Assembly: GCF_035825295.1 (NCBI RefSeq)
Contig: NZ_JAYMGI010000002.1
Location: 4,221,001-4,285,000 of the forward strand
Origin: Actinacidiphila sp. DG2A-62
GTDB lineage: Bacteria > Actinomycetota > Actinomycetes > Streptomycetales > Streptomycetaceae
Length of the DNA stretch: 64,000 nt
Direction of reading: 5' to 3'
The notes beneath the pieces are model-generated. The model was given only the letters and a program-made list of their open reading frames with translations, had not been told where the DNA came from and did not search any database. The first letter of the stretch is position 1. The number at the start of each line of letters is the position of its first letter. Positions 56,851 to 64,000 of this stretch are shown here, piece by piece. Made by a program: the position numbers and the translations under genes.

Positions 56851-57435
56851 ATGACCACGACGACGACCGCTACGACCATCGCGACGAGGGCGGGGCGGGG
56901 GCGCGGGGCCGCGGGGGAGTCCGGGCGCGGGGCTGCGCGTGACGCGGGGCGCGAGGCGGCGCGTGAAGCGGCGCGCGGGGCCGCGCGTGAGGCGGTCGCG
57001 CGCGGGCCCGTACGCGGGGCGGCGCGCGGGCCCGCGGCGGCCGGGATCAGCGTTCCCGGGCTGACGCCGGCCGCGCACGGGGTGTGCGAACACGTCCTCG
57101 TGGACTGCCGGTTGCGCGCGGCGACCGAGCTGTTCGCGCACGCCTGGGACCCGTTGGTGGTCGCCGCGCTGTCGAACGGACCGCTGCGGCGCCGCGCCCT
57201 GCTCGCCTCGACCGGCGGCATGAGCGACAAGGTCCTCACCGAGACGCTGCGCCGTCTGCTCGCCAACGGCCTGGTGGAGCGCCGCAGTTACCCCGCGGCG
57301 CCGCCGCGCGTCGAGTACGGCCTGACGCCGCTGGGCGCGAGCCTCGCGGCCGGTCCACTGCGCGCGATGGCCGACTGGACGACGGCGCACGGGGAGGAGC
57401 TGCTGGAGGCGCAGGAGCGGGCGACGCGGGGGTAG
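56851..57435 (+). CDS. HxlR family regulator with Ala/Arg-rich leader
   Basis: Protein of 194 residues; GGAGGA lies 7 bases before the ATG at 56851. The first 70 residues are low complexity (repeats of REAAREAARGAA). The winged helix then follows: LRAATELFAHAWDPLVVAAL, NGPLRRRALLASTGGMSDKV, LTETLRRLLANGLVERRSYP, AAPPRVEYGLTPLGASLAAG. Probably controls the divergent reductase. Cys residues in GVCEHVLVDC just before the domain may sense redox state. Confidence 0.87.
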   Translation: MTTTTTATTIATRAGRGRGAAGESGRGAARDAGREAAREAARGAAREAVARGPVRGAARGPAAAGISVPGLTPAAHGVCEHVLVDCRLRAATELFAHAWDPLVVAALSNGPLRRRALLASTGGMSDKVLTETLRRLLANGLVERRSYPAAPPRVEYGLTPLGASLAAGPLRAMADWTTAHGEELLEAQERATRG

Positions 57436-57488
57436 CGCGGGGCGCGGTCGGCGCGGTCGGCGCGGTCGGCGCGGTCGCGGGGGTGGCG

Positions 57489-57532
57489 TACGACCGGGCG
57501 CGTACCGCCGTACGACCGGGCGCGTACCGCCG
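57489..57532. repeat. 22-bp perfect tandem repeat
   Basis: Two exact copies (57489-57510 and 57511-57532) of a unit containing TACGACCGGGCGCGTACC. They lie in the 150-bp convergent gap after the HxlR gene, preceded by four to five copies of GCGGTCGGC from about 57445. No gene in the gap. Confidence 0.85.
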
Positions 57533-57585
57533 CGCGAGCCCGTACCGTCCGGGGGGGACCGTACCGCTCGGGGGGACCGTAGCCT

Positions 57586-58365
57586 TCAGGCGGCCGGCGC
57601 GGTGAGGGCCGCGACCTGCTCGGTCGTCCAGCGGCCGGCGCCGCCCGGCCGGGCGGCGAGGTACGCGGCGATCTGGTCGGCGGTCCACGCCCCGGCGTCG
57701 CGCAGGCCGGCCGCGAGGTGCGCGAGGTACGGCGCCGAGGGCACGGTGTGCTCGACCCCGTCCACGCCCCACGGCGCGGTGAACGTGAGCAGCGGTACGC
57801 CGTCGAGCGCGCCCGGGCAGACCACCGTCTCGTAGCGGCCGGGTCCGAGCCGCTGCCGCCCGGTCCGCAGCGCCTCGCCGAGGTCGAGGTCGCGGCCGGG
57901 CGCCCGGTACATCTCCTGCGCCACGATGTCGCCGAACTGCTCCGCCGTGATCAGATGGGCGCGCGCCCACGCCCGCCCGGCCGCGCCCGGGTCGTAGAAC
58001 GCCCGGCCGCCCGCCCAGACCGGGGAGCGGGTGGCGAAGTAGACGGTGCCGGGCAGTTCGACGGCGACGGACTCGCGCGGCATCCGCGGGTCCCGGCAGC
58101 CGGGGTAGGCGCGGGCGCCGCCGGAGTCCGTACCGCTCGGGTGGTGCGGGTCCGCGGCCGGAGCGCCTCCCTCCACGTACCAGCGCAGGCGGTCGCGGTG
58201 CATGTTCGAGCCGTACGCGGCGTACCAGACCGGTCCGGCTGCGGCGGCGGCCGACGCGACGCGGGCCTCCGCGCGCCGCACCGAGTCGCCCACACCGCCC
58301 ACACCACTTCCGCCGGTCACACCACTCCCGCTGCTCACACCGCTCCCGCCGCTCCCGCCGTTCAC
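57586..58365 (-). CDS. Gamma-glutamylcyclotransferase/AIG2-like protein
   Basis: Protein of 259 residues. The GTG at 58365 overlaps the stop of the upstream membrane protein gene (GTGA). A Gly/Ser/Val-rich leader, then the GGCT-fold opening VWYAAYGSNMHRDRLRWYVE (about 46), SVAVELPGTVYFATRSPVWA, GGRAFYDPGAAGRAWARAHL, ITAEQFGDIVAQEM, RYETVVCPGALDGVPLLTFT. Some databases label relatives histone deacetylase, which the sequence does not support. The catalytic Glu of GGCT is not certain. Confidence 0.75.
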   Translation of the reverse strand: MNGGSGGSGVSSGSGVTGGSGVGGVGDSVRRAEARVASAAAAAGPVWYAAYGSNMHRDRLRWYVEGGAPAADPHHPSGTDSGGARAYPGCRDPRMPRESVAVELPGTVYFATRSPVWAGGRAFYDPGAAGRAWARAHLITAEQFGDIVAQEMYRAPGRDLDLGEALRTGRQRLGPGRYETVVCPGALDGVPLLTFTAPWGVDGVEHTVPSAPYLAHLAAGLRDAGAWTADQIAAYLAARPGGAGRWTTEQVAALTAPAA

Positions 58366-59162
58366 ACTCCCGAGTATCGCCCGCGGGGGGCCGGGGGGTC
58401 GGTCAGGCCGTGCCGCAGCGGCAGCACGGCGAGGTCCATGTCGACGCGGAAGCCGATGTCCTTCAGGAGGCGGGCGTCCTCGGGGTCGCCGACGTGGTCG
58501 CGCGCCCAGGTGCTGCCGATGTCGCGGAAGATGCGGTTGCTCGCGCGGTCTATCAGGACCCAGTGGGTGCCGTAGGTGTACGGCCGTACGTGGTCGCGCA
58601 TGACCGCCCACAGCCGGTCGAGGAAGTCGGCGACCGTCGCGCCGTCGCCGAGCGGGAACTCGGTGCGGAAGTCGCGGAAGTCCGGGTGCACCGCGCTCAG
58701 GTCGACGGAGAGCATGCGGCTGGCGATGCCCTCCCGGGCGCTGGCGACGGCCTGGTCCACCAACTGCGCGACCTGCTGCGGGGTGACGAACCGGGACAGG
58801 GTGGTGGGGATGACCTCCTCCAGTGTGTCGCGCACCACCGACTGCAGGAGTTCGGCGTTGCCGGCCGAGCCGTGCCGCATGCCGTCCACGTACGCGGTGA
58901 CCGAGACGTGCTCGGGGAAGTCGCCCGGCGCGTACAGCACTTCGGGCTTCTTCCACAGCACGGCGAAGAACGCGCCGGAGACCAGCACGGGAAACGTGAC
59001 CGCGAAGGCGGTGAGCGTGCCCTGGACCGCGCCGCTCGACAGCGTGGCGGCGATCCCCACGGTGGTCTCGGACACGCCGAGGAAGAGGGAGATGATCCAC
59101 AGGGGGTTGAGCACCCTCGGCAGCGGATGCGCCGGGCCCGGGACGTCCTGCTCACTCGACAT
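58362..59162 (-). CDS. Membrane protein of unknown function
   Basis: Protein of 266 residues (MSSEQDVPGPAHPLPRVLNP). Two hydrophobic segments (LWIISLFLGVSETTVGIAAT; GTLTAFAVTFPVLVSGAFFA), then a cytosolic part: LYAPGDFPEHVSVTAYVDGM, FRDFRTEFPLGDGATVADFL, YTYGTHWVLIDRASNRIFRD, ARLLKDIGFRVDMDLAVLPL. No family recognised. Translationally coupled to the GGCT-like gene. Confidence 0.72.
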   Translation of the reverse strand: MSSEQDVPGPAHPLPRVLNPLWIISLFLGVSETTVGIAATLSSGAVQGTLTAFAVTFPVLVSGAFFAVLWKKPEVLYAPGDFPEHVSVTAYVDGMRHGSAGNAELLQSVVRDTLEEVIPTTLSRFVTPQQVAQLVDQAVASAREGIASRMLSVDLSAVHPDFRDFRTEFPLGDGATVADFLDRLWAVMRDHVRPYTYGTHWVLIDRASNRIFRDIGSTWARDHVGDPEDARLLKDIGFRVDMDLAVLPLRHGLTDPPAPRGRYSGV

Positions 59163-59248
59163 CCCGCCAGCATCGCAGTTCGCGGCCACCCACGAGGCGG
59201 TTCCCCGACCGCTGTCAAGCGGTGAGGCGACAGGGCCGCCGGATCAGG

Positions 59249-59986
59249 TCACGCCGCGACGGCGCGGACGAGGAGCGTCCCGATGTGCTCGGGGTGAGGC
59301 GCATCGAGGATCTGGGCCTCGGCGGTGGCGAACCCGGCCCGGATCAGCAGGCGTTCCCACACGGCGGGGCGGTAGCTGTAGCGGTAGGTGAACATCGCCC
59401 TGCCTGCGAAGCCCCCCTTGTACATGCCCTGCGGCCCGTACGCGCCGGGGATGGCCGGGGGTTGGGAGAAGACGAAGACGCCACCGGGTCCGAGGCGCCG
59501 GCGGACGAGGGGGAACAGGCGCCCCGGGTCGGTGAACCACGCGGCTCCGAAGATCGAGTAGACGGCGTCGTACGTCTCCTCGTGCGTGCTCAGGTACTCC
59601 AGGACCTCGGAGCAGACGAACTCCGCGCCGCTGCCGGACCACTTGGCGGTGGTCTTCTCCACCATGACAGGAGAGAGGTCGACGCCTCGTGCCGTGATGC
59701 CGCGTCGAGCGAGATGGGCGAGGGCACGGCCGGTGCCGCAGCCGATCTCCAGCGCCGAGCGCGGATCGCCGAGCAGCTCCGCGCCGGGCCCGTGCCCGGC
59801 GTACTGGGTCCAGCAGAAGCTCGGCTCCGCGTCGTCCCGAAAGGCGGAGGCGGCGAAGACGTCCCACAGTTCCGTCTCGGCGGCGATGTCGTGCTGTGCG
59901 GGCAAGGCGGTTTCCTCTTCGAGAGCGAAAGGTCCGGCCCCTGCCCTCCCGGGGGGCGTGGACAGGGGCAGCGCCGGGCCGTTCAT
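59249..59986 (-). CDS. SAM-dependent methyltransferase
   Basis: Protein of 245 residues. Class I fold: motif I SALEIGCGTGRALAHLARRG (about 75), ITARGVDLSPVMVEKTTAKW, post-I TYDAVYSIFGAAWFTDPGRL, LGPGGVFVFSQPPAIPGAYG. Substrate unknown. The ATG overlaps the stop of the upstream small gene by one base (TGATG), so the two are coupled. Confidence 0.9.
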   Translation of the reverse strand: MNGPALPLSTPPGRAGAGPFALEEETALPAQHDIAAETELWDVFAASAFRDDAEPSFCWTQYAGHGPGAELLGDPRSALEIGCGTGRALAHLARRGITARGVDLSPVMVEKTTAKWSGSGAEFVCSEVLEYLSTHEETYDAVYSIFGAAWFTDPGRLFPLVRRRLGPGGVFVFSQPPAIPGAYGPQGMYKGGFAGRAMFTYRYSYRPAVWERLLIRAGFATAEAQILDAPHPEHIGTLLVRAVAA

Positions 59987-60381
59987 CAGTGGCTGTCGGG
60001 GACCTTGTTGTCGCAAGGCGAGCAGTCCGTTCCGTCGATCGCCCACAGCTCCTCGTCGACCTCGAAGCCGATGGACTTCAGGAAGTCCGCTGTGCGCAAG
60101 CACAGTCCGTCGCTGCGGCGCTCGATGAACGGGGCGTGGTGCTTGTATCGACCCTGGTTGTACACCTCGCACAGGGACCACCACACCGGCGTGTCGAGGA
60201 TGAGCTGGTGCACGCCGATGTCGACGAGCTTGCCGACGCCCAAGTGGACCTCGGGGTGTTCCATGCAGCCGATGGTGTACATGACGGCGTTGCCGAGGAT
60301 GCGCTCGGCCATGTCGCGGACCATCGTGTGGTCGCGGAGCAGCAGGGCGGCCTCGCGGTCCCAGAGGGGGCGAGGCCCCAT
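59986..60381 (-). CDS. Glycine-rich domain-containing-like (GRDP-type) protein
   Basis: Protein of 131 residues from the ATG at 60381; no clear ribosome-binding site. TMVRDMAERILGNAVMYTIG, then GKLVDIGVHQLILDTPVWWS, YNQGRYKHHAPFIERRSDGL, FLKSIGFEVDEELWAIDGTD, CSPCDNKVPDSH. The VDxGxH and HHxP motifs recall the GRDP family common in Streptomyces. The C-terminal CSPCD could bind metal. Function unknown; operon with the methyltransferase. Confidence 0.65.
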   Translation of the reverse strand: MGPRPLWDREAALLLRDHTMVRDMAERILGNAVMYTIGCMEHPEVHLGVGKLVDIGVHQLILDTPVWWSLCEVYNQGRYKHHAPFIERRSDGLCLRTADFLKSIGFEVDEELWAIDGTDCSPCDNKVPDSH

Positions 60382-60433
60382 CGTCGTGCCGCGCGAGCTG
60401 CTGGTCGACTTCGGCCCGAAGGAGGTCGTTCGC

Positions 60434-60843
60434 GTGCCCGACATCATCGGCCTGGAGGAGTTCGACCGGCTCTTCACTCAGTTCGAGCACACGGCGTGGC
60501 GGCTGGAGACGCGTCGGCGTTACGCGTCGGACGAACTCACGGACACCTACGCGCAGTTCGTTTGGGGCGAGCCCCACGCCGTAACAGCGCCGTTGGAGAG
60601 ACGATCCTCAACCTGCGGCGAGAGGAAGCCGAGCGGCTCGATCTGCCCGCCGAGGACTTCTGGATCTTCGACTCCCGGCTGGTCGCGCTGCTCGACTTCG
60701 ACGAGGCCGACACCCTCGTCGGCGTCGAGCTGATCAGGGAGCCCGCCGCGGTACTGCGGTACGCCATGGTGCGCGACGCAGCACTGCATCATGCTGTCCC
60801 CTACCAGGAGTTCGCGGCTCGGCTGACCGCGGAGGAGGGCTGA
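60434..60843 (+). pseudogene. DUF6879 family remnant (internal deletion and frameshift)
   Basis: Strong AAGGAGG before the GTG at 60434. Begins VPDIIGLEEFDRLFTQFEHT, AWRLETRRRYASDELTDTY. After FVWGEPHAV (near 60585) it switches frame to VGETILNLRREEAERLDLPA, EDFWIFDSRLVALLDFDEAD, VGVELIREPAAVLRYAMVRD, HAVPYQEFAARLTAEEG. About 136 residues remain of roughly 170; the middle block with the arginine-rich strand is absent. This belongs to a different DUF6879 branch from the island copies. Followed by an XRE-DUF5753 gene, its usual partner. Confidence 0.75.
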
Positions 60844-60858
60844 GGCAGGTGCGTACCG

Positions 60859-61707
60859 GTGAGCACGGACTACCAGCAGGCACGGGAGGCGCTCGGAGCA
60901 CGCCTGCGGGAACTCCGGCTCTCCGCCCACGAACGTCGGCTCACCGGCGGCGAACTCGGCGAGCAGTGCGGGTGGAACAAGTCCAAGGTCAGCAGACTGG
61001 AGAACGGCAAGCAGACGCCGACTCCCGATGACCTGCGCAAGTGGGCGCAGGCGACCGGCCGGCCGGAAGCGTACGGCGAACTGCTCGCGCGCCTCCGGGG
61101 CTTCGAGTCCCACATCAGGTCGTGGCGGCGCCAGCTGGCCTCGGGACACAGGCCGGTCCAGGACACCCACCTGAACGCCCACACCGACGCTTCGGTGTTC
61201 CGCGGCTGGGAGTCCTCGATGGTCTTCGGGATCCTGCAGACTCCGGACTACGCCCGGGCGATCTTCACCAGGTACGCCGAACTCCAACGATCGCCACGCG
61301 ACACCGAGCAGGCCGTGTTGTCCCGCACGAAGCGGCAGGAGACGCTGTACGACTCCTCGAAACGCTTCCACCTCCTGCTGTGGGAGGCAGCCCTCCACGC
61401 GTTGATCTGTCCGCCGTCCGTGCTCGCGGCCCAGCTCGACCGGCTCGCAGGAACCGTCGGTCTCGAAACGGTCGAGCTGGGGATCGTTCCGCTGTCCGCC
61501 CCGCTCAGGATTCCTCCGGCCACCGCCTTCTGGATCTACGACGACCGTCAGCTGATCGTCGAAAACTGGCACGCCGAGTTGTGGATCGACGACGAGGCGA
61601 GCGTCGACGTCCACCTGCGGGCGTGGAAAACGCTTTGCCAGTCCGCGGTGTACGGAGTCGACGCGCAGAATCTCATCACCGCGGCCAGGCGAACGCTGCG
61701 CTCCTGA
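60859..61707 (+). CDS. XRE regulator with DUF5753 domain
   Basis: Protein of 282 residues, GTG start 15 bp after the DUF6879 remnant. HTH (LGARLRELRLSAHERRLTGG, ELGEQCGWNKSKVSRLENGK QTPTPDDL), then DUF5753: FRGWESSMVFGILQTPDYAR, FTRYAELQRSPRDTEQAVLS, RTKRQETLYDSSKRFHLLLW, LGIVPLSAPLRIPPATAFWI. Normally acts with a DUF6879 or DUF397 partner; here that partner appears broken. Confidence 0.92.
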   Translation: MSTDYQQAREALGARLRELRLSAHERRLTGGELGEQCGWNKSKVSRLENGKQTPTPDDLRKWAQATGRPEAYGELLARLRGFESHIRSWRRQLASGHRPVQDTHLNAHTDASVFRGWESSMVFGILQTPDYARAIFTRYAELQRSPRDTEQAVLSRTKRQETLYDSSKRFHLLLWEAALHALICPPSVLAAQLDRLAGTVGLETVELGIVPLSAPLRIPPATAFWIYDDRQLIVENWHAELWIDDEASVDVHLRAWKTLCQSAVYGVDAQNLITAARRTLRS

Positions 61708-61902
61708 CCTCGGCGAGCCGGCGCCCCGCCGCGCCGTGCGTGTGCGCGCCGACGCCGGGCCGCACCCCGCCGGTCAGCGGTAACCACGTGGCGGCTGGAG
61801 GCCGACTCGTAGGCCCCTCCAGGTGAGGTCTCCGGTCTCAATGCGCCCTGGACGCTGACGGGTACCGTGGCCGCATCGGAGGATCTGGTCAGGAGCGCAC
61901 AC

Positions 61903-62907
61903 ATGGACCGACGTGGATTTCTCACCATCGCCGGGGCTTCGCTGACCGCGCTCGGCGTGAGCTGGGCCGAGGCACCGGGTGCTGTCGCCGCTGTCAGCAA
62001 TGGAGAACGCGTCACGGATCGGCGCGTGACGGCTCTGGAGCAGCGCGTCGAAAGCCTTCGGCAGATGGACGACGAGATGGGTGGGGCGCGGCTGTTGGAG
62101 TACGCCCAGAGCGACCTGTCCTTGATCACGATGACCATCAAGAACGGCACGTACACCGACGCCTTGGGTGCCCGTCTCCACTCGCTGGCGGCGCAGGTGG
62201 CGTACCTGGCCGGGTGGATGGCCTACGACAGCGGGCTGCACTCCCTCGGGCAGCGGTACTACGTGGCGGCGCTGCGGGCCGCGCGCACGGCCGGCGAACA
62301 CGACCTCGGCAGCTTCCTGCTCGCCGAGATGGGCGTCCACGCCTCGGACGGCGGATACAACCGCGAACGCGTCAGCCTCCTGCGCACCGCCCTCGACCAG
62401 AGCAAGAAGGTTCCCCTGGCGACCCGGGCCTACCTGTACCTGCACCTCGCCGCTGCGCTTGCGCAGCAGAGCGAGCACCGGGAGGCGGCCTCGGCACTGC
62501 ACACGTCCGAGAAGTTGTACGACCGGTCAGGGGACAGCCGGGGCGAGTGGCTCAAGTGGTTCGGCGAGTCGCAGATCAACAGCACCAGGGGCAAGGTCAT
62601 GCTCTGGGCCGGCGACTCCGAGGTCGCCACTGACTACCTGGCCGCTTCGGTGCAGTCGTCCGTGCCCCGTGACAAGGCGGTGCGGGTCGGCCGCCTCGCC
62701 GAGGCGCACCTGGCCGGCGGCGACCTCGACGGCGCCCTCACGGCAGCCAACCATGGCGTCGACCTCCTGGAGCGCAAGGTGTCCTCCCACCGGGCGGTGG
62801 ACCGGCTCAGGAACTTCAGCGGGAAGCTCGCGGCCTTCTCGACGGAGACGGCCGTGAAGGAGTTCCGCGAGCGGCTGAAGGCCCTCCCGGAGATGGCTGC
62901 GGCCTGA
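61903..62907 (+). CDS. Tat-like leader protein with helical (TPR-type) repeats
   Basis: Protein of 334 residues; AGGAG lies before the ATG at 61903. Starts MDRRGFLTIAGASLTALGVS, a twin-arginine-like leader. Such a segment often follows an N-terminal XRE HTH in streptomycete regulators, so this may be an HTH-less relative rather than an exported protein. Then helical repeats: LHSLAAQVAYLAGWMAYDSG, HSLGQRYYVAALRAARTAGE, RAYLYLHLAAALAQQSEHRE, GRLAEAHLAGGDLDGALTAA. Function unknown; just downstream of an XRE-DUF5753 gene. Confidence 0.78.
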   Translation: MDRRGFLTIAGASLTALGVSWAEAPGAVAAVSNGERVTDRRVTALEQRVESLRQMDDEMGGARLLEYAQSDLSLITMTIKNGTYTDALGARLHSLAAQVAYLAGWMAYDSGLHSLGQRYYVAALRAARTAGEHDLGSFLLAEMGVHASDGGYNRERVSLLRTALDQSKKVPLATRAYLYLHLAAALAQQSEHREAASALHTSEKLYDRSGDSRGEWLKWFGESQINSTRGKVMLWAGDSEVATDYLAASVQSSVPRDKAVRVGRLAEAHLAGGDLDGALTAANHGVDLLERKVSSHRAVDRLRNFSGKLAAFSTETAVKEFRERLKALPEMAAA

Positions 62908-62918
62908 TCGGCGTCGGC

Positions 62919-63110
62919 ATGACTGCCTCGGGCATCGAACTCCGTCACTTCCGCGACGTCGAACCCGTCTGGGACACCCTCATCGACATCTACGCCGAGG
63001 TGCGGGCCGACCGGCTGCACGATCCCCGCTACTCGGTCGAGCGCTACGCCGAGCGGCTCGCCCGCCACGCGTCCGAGCCCGGCTGGGAAGCAGCCGTCCC
63101 CGGACTCACC
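62919..63110 (+). pseudogene. GNAT acetyltransferase fragment
   Basis: MTASGIELRHFRDVEPVWDT, LIDIYAEVRADRLHDPRYSV, ERYAERLARHASEPGWEAAV matches the first third of a GNAT acetyltransferase. The acetyl-CoA-binding core (R/Q-x-x-G-x-G/A) is missing. From 63115 another frame reads LTAMVRELATGNAATT and a stop, the tail of an unrelated gene. Looks like a deletion scar next to tRNA-Arg. Confidence 0.65.
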
Positions 63111-63245
63111 CGTTCTGACGGCCATGGTGCGCGAGCTGGCCACCGGCAACGCCGCAACGACCTGACCCGCCTCAGCCGACGCACCGCCCGGGCCCGGCGC
63201 ACCCACAGCGGGGAGCGCAGCCCGGCGCGCCGCGGGCACGGAAAA

Positions 63246-63283
63246 GCCGGAGGCCCAGTGGATCGCTCCACTGGGCCTCCGGC
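63246..63283 (-). terminator. Terminator of tRNA-Arg
   Basis: 17-bp perfect stem (63246-63262 with 63267-63283), TCGC tetraloop, followed on the minus strand by CTTTTCC. A textbook intrinsic terminator 7 bp after the tRNA. Confidence 0.92.
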
Positions 63284-63289
63284 CTGCTG

Positions 63290-63362
63290 TGCACTCGGCA
63301 GGATTCGAACCTGCAACCTTCTGATCCGTAGTCAGATGCTCTATCCGTTGAGCTACGAGTGC
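63290..63362 (-). tRNA. tRNA-Arg(ACG)
   Basis: 73 nt. Acceptor GCACTCG/CGAGTGC, D-arm GTAGCTCAACGGATAGAGC, anticodon stem-loop TCTGACTACGGATCAGA (anticodon ACG), T-arm GCAGGTTCGAATCCTGC, discriminator A, no encoded CCA. Its A34 is the substrate of TadA encoded at 9.3 kb. Confidence 0.97.
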
Positions 63363-63530
63363 GGGCGTTGCGGCCCTACGGGGGCCGGTCGGCGTTGCGT
63401 GGACAACATTACATGAGGCGGCGCGGGAGGTGAAATCGATACCGCGGGGGTGGGGTGAGCTGGGGAAACGCGTGGTGGGGCGGGTTCGGGGCGGGGCGGC
63501 GAGGGGCGCGCGGGCAGGGGTGGAACGCGG

Positions 63531-63560
63531 AGGAGCCCCGGCCGGGTGGGCGGGGCTCCT
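63531..63560 (-). terminator. Terminator of tRNA-Ser(GCT)
   Basis: AGGAGCCCCG (63531-63540) pairs with CGGGGCTCCT (63551-63560) across a 10-nt loop, 17 bp after the tRNA 3' end on the minus strand. Confidence 0.75.
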
Positions 63561-63577
63561 GAGTGGGGTGGTGATGG

Positions 63578-63668
63578 CGGAGGCGGAGGGATTTGAACCC
63601 TCGATGGACGGTAAAGCCCAAACCGCATTAGCAGTGCGGCGCCATAGACCGGACTAGGCGACGCCTCC
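63578..63668 (-). tRNA. tRNA-Ser(GCT)
   Basis: 91-nt class II tRNA. Acceptor GGAGGCG/CGCCTCC, anticodon stem-loop CCGCACTGCTAATGCGG (anticodon GCT), long variable arm, T-arm GAGGGTTCAAATCCCTC, discriminator G, no encoded CCA. Confidence 0.97.
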
Positions 63669-64000
63669 TGGGTACGTGCCCCGTGGTGCGGGCGCGTGGG
63701 GGAATGATGGCACAGCCGGGAGGGCTGCGACCAATCCGAGAATACGGTACAAGGCCGTGGCTGGGCAGGGCAAAGGGGTTGGCCGGCCCGGCAGGTCCCT
63801 GGCGCTGCCTGGTGGCGCTGCCTGGTGGCCATGGCCCCCGGGTTGCGCGAGTCCTCCCGGTCACGGTGATCCCCGGTCCAGGCGGTCCGCGCCCGGCCCC
63901 GGTGGTCCGCACCCGGCCCGGTGGCCCCCGCTCGGCCGGACGGCCCAACGTCACCCCCGGTGTGGACCGGCGACGCGCCCACGTACGGGTGACGTACCCC
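63669..64000. other. Non-coding region at the window end
   Basis: 332 bp upstream of tRNA-Ser(GCT). It includes the tRNA promoter region (AT-richer near 63735-63760, GAGAATACGGTACAAGG). A 13-bp tandem repeat (GGCGCTGCCTGGT) lies at about 63800-63830, with CCCGGCCC-type repeats beyond. No open frame has convincing codon use. Confidence 0.5.

Noticed and set aside
63353..63982. Long open frames in the last 600 bases
   Set aside because: They run antisense or out of frame through tRNA genes and terminators and have Pro/Arg-rich shadow composition.
1..64000. CRISPR arrays, insertion sequences, transposases, phage genes or rRNA
   Set aside because: None seen: no regularly spaced repeats with unique spacers, no transposase or integrase motifs, no rRNA sequence.

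Overview
This is a very GC-rich (roughly 73%) stretch of an actinobacterial chromosome. The gene content is that of a mycelial, sporulating Streptomycetaceae member (Streptomyces or a close relative). It includes a secreted copper tyrosinase, a short chaplin, a complete conservon (cvnA-B-C-D plus a GAF gene), two SigB/F/G-type sigma factors in tandem, F420-linked oxidoreductases, XRE/DUF397/ATPase regulatory clusters, many GTG starts and ATGA/GTGA gene overlaps.

Layout. 0-10 kb: tail of melC2, a chaplin, three secreted or lipid-anchored proteins, DUF5949, DUF1992, a LytR_C protein, upp, and the tRNA-deaminase pair (associated protein + tadA), then tRNA-Ser(CGA). 10-19 kb: small enzyme genes beside their regulators (LLM/LysR, alpha/beta hydrolase/TetR, SDR, TetR/epoxide hydrolase, MerR, MmyB-like XRE/NAD epimerase). 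Twin TetR operators and a MerR-type dyad shared by two promoters are visible here. 19-30 kb: an accessory island with two divergent STAND/NB-ARC-TPR ATPases that carry a RHIM-like N-terminal motif. Each ATPase sits beside an 89-aa gene overlapping a DUF6879 gene. A third DUF6879 gene, a Ser/Glu-rich protein with a PD-(D/E)xK-like core, and an XRE-DUF397/ATPase cluster follow. 30-40 kb: VOC protein, HxlR/azoreductase, phospholipase C-like enzyme, tandem sigma factors, aldo/keto reductase, PPOX protein and a DHA2 exporter with a strong palindromic operator. 40-47 kb: a four-gene operon of response regulator, histidine kinase, GT2-GtrA and a GT39-like membrane glycosyltransferase. 47-56 kb: MEDS-STAS protein, the conservon, acyl-CoA dehydrogenase and an MBL-fold hydrolase. 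56-64 kb: F420-type reductase/HxlR, small membrane and GGCT-like proteins, methyltransferase, an eroded XRE/DUF6879/GNAT area, then tRNA-Arg(ACG) and tRNA-Ser(GCT).

Sequence quality or decay. Five otherwise well-conserved genes are each broken by the absence of one base (twice in one gene) inside a G or C run. These are both STAND ATPases, one DUF6879 gene, the histidine kinase and the F420-type reductase. Adding the missing base makes every one a whole number of codons with family-typical length. Homopolymer under-calling in the assembly is the simplest explanation, though real decay cannot be excluded. By contrast, the DUF6879 copy at 60.4 kb, the GNAT fragment at 62.9 kb and the DUF397 remnant at 27.9 kb lack coding sequence and look like genuine pseudogenes.

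The most interesting region is 19.1-27.7 kb. It is an inverted, partly duplicated NLR-like module (STAND ATPase + TPR sensor + putative amyloid-type signalling motif) with two small partner families and a candidate nuclease next door. Its architecture suggests a conflict or immune signalling system whose effector is not obvious.
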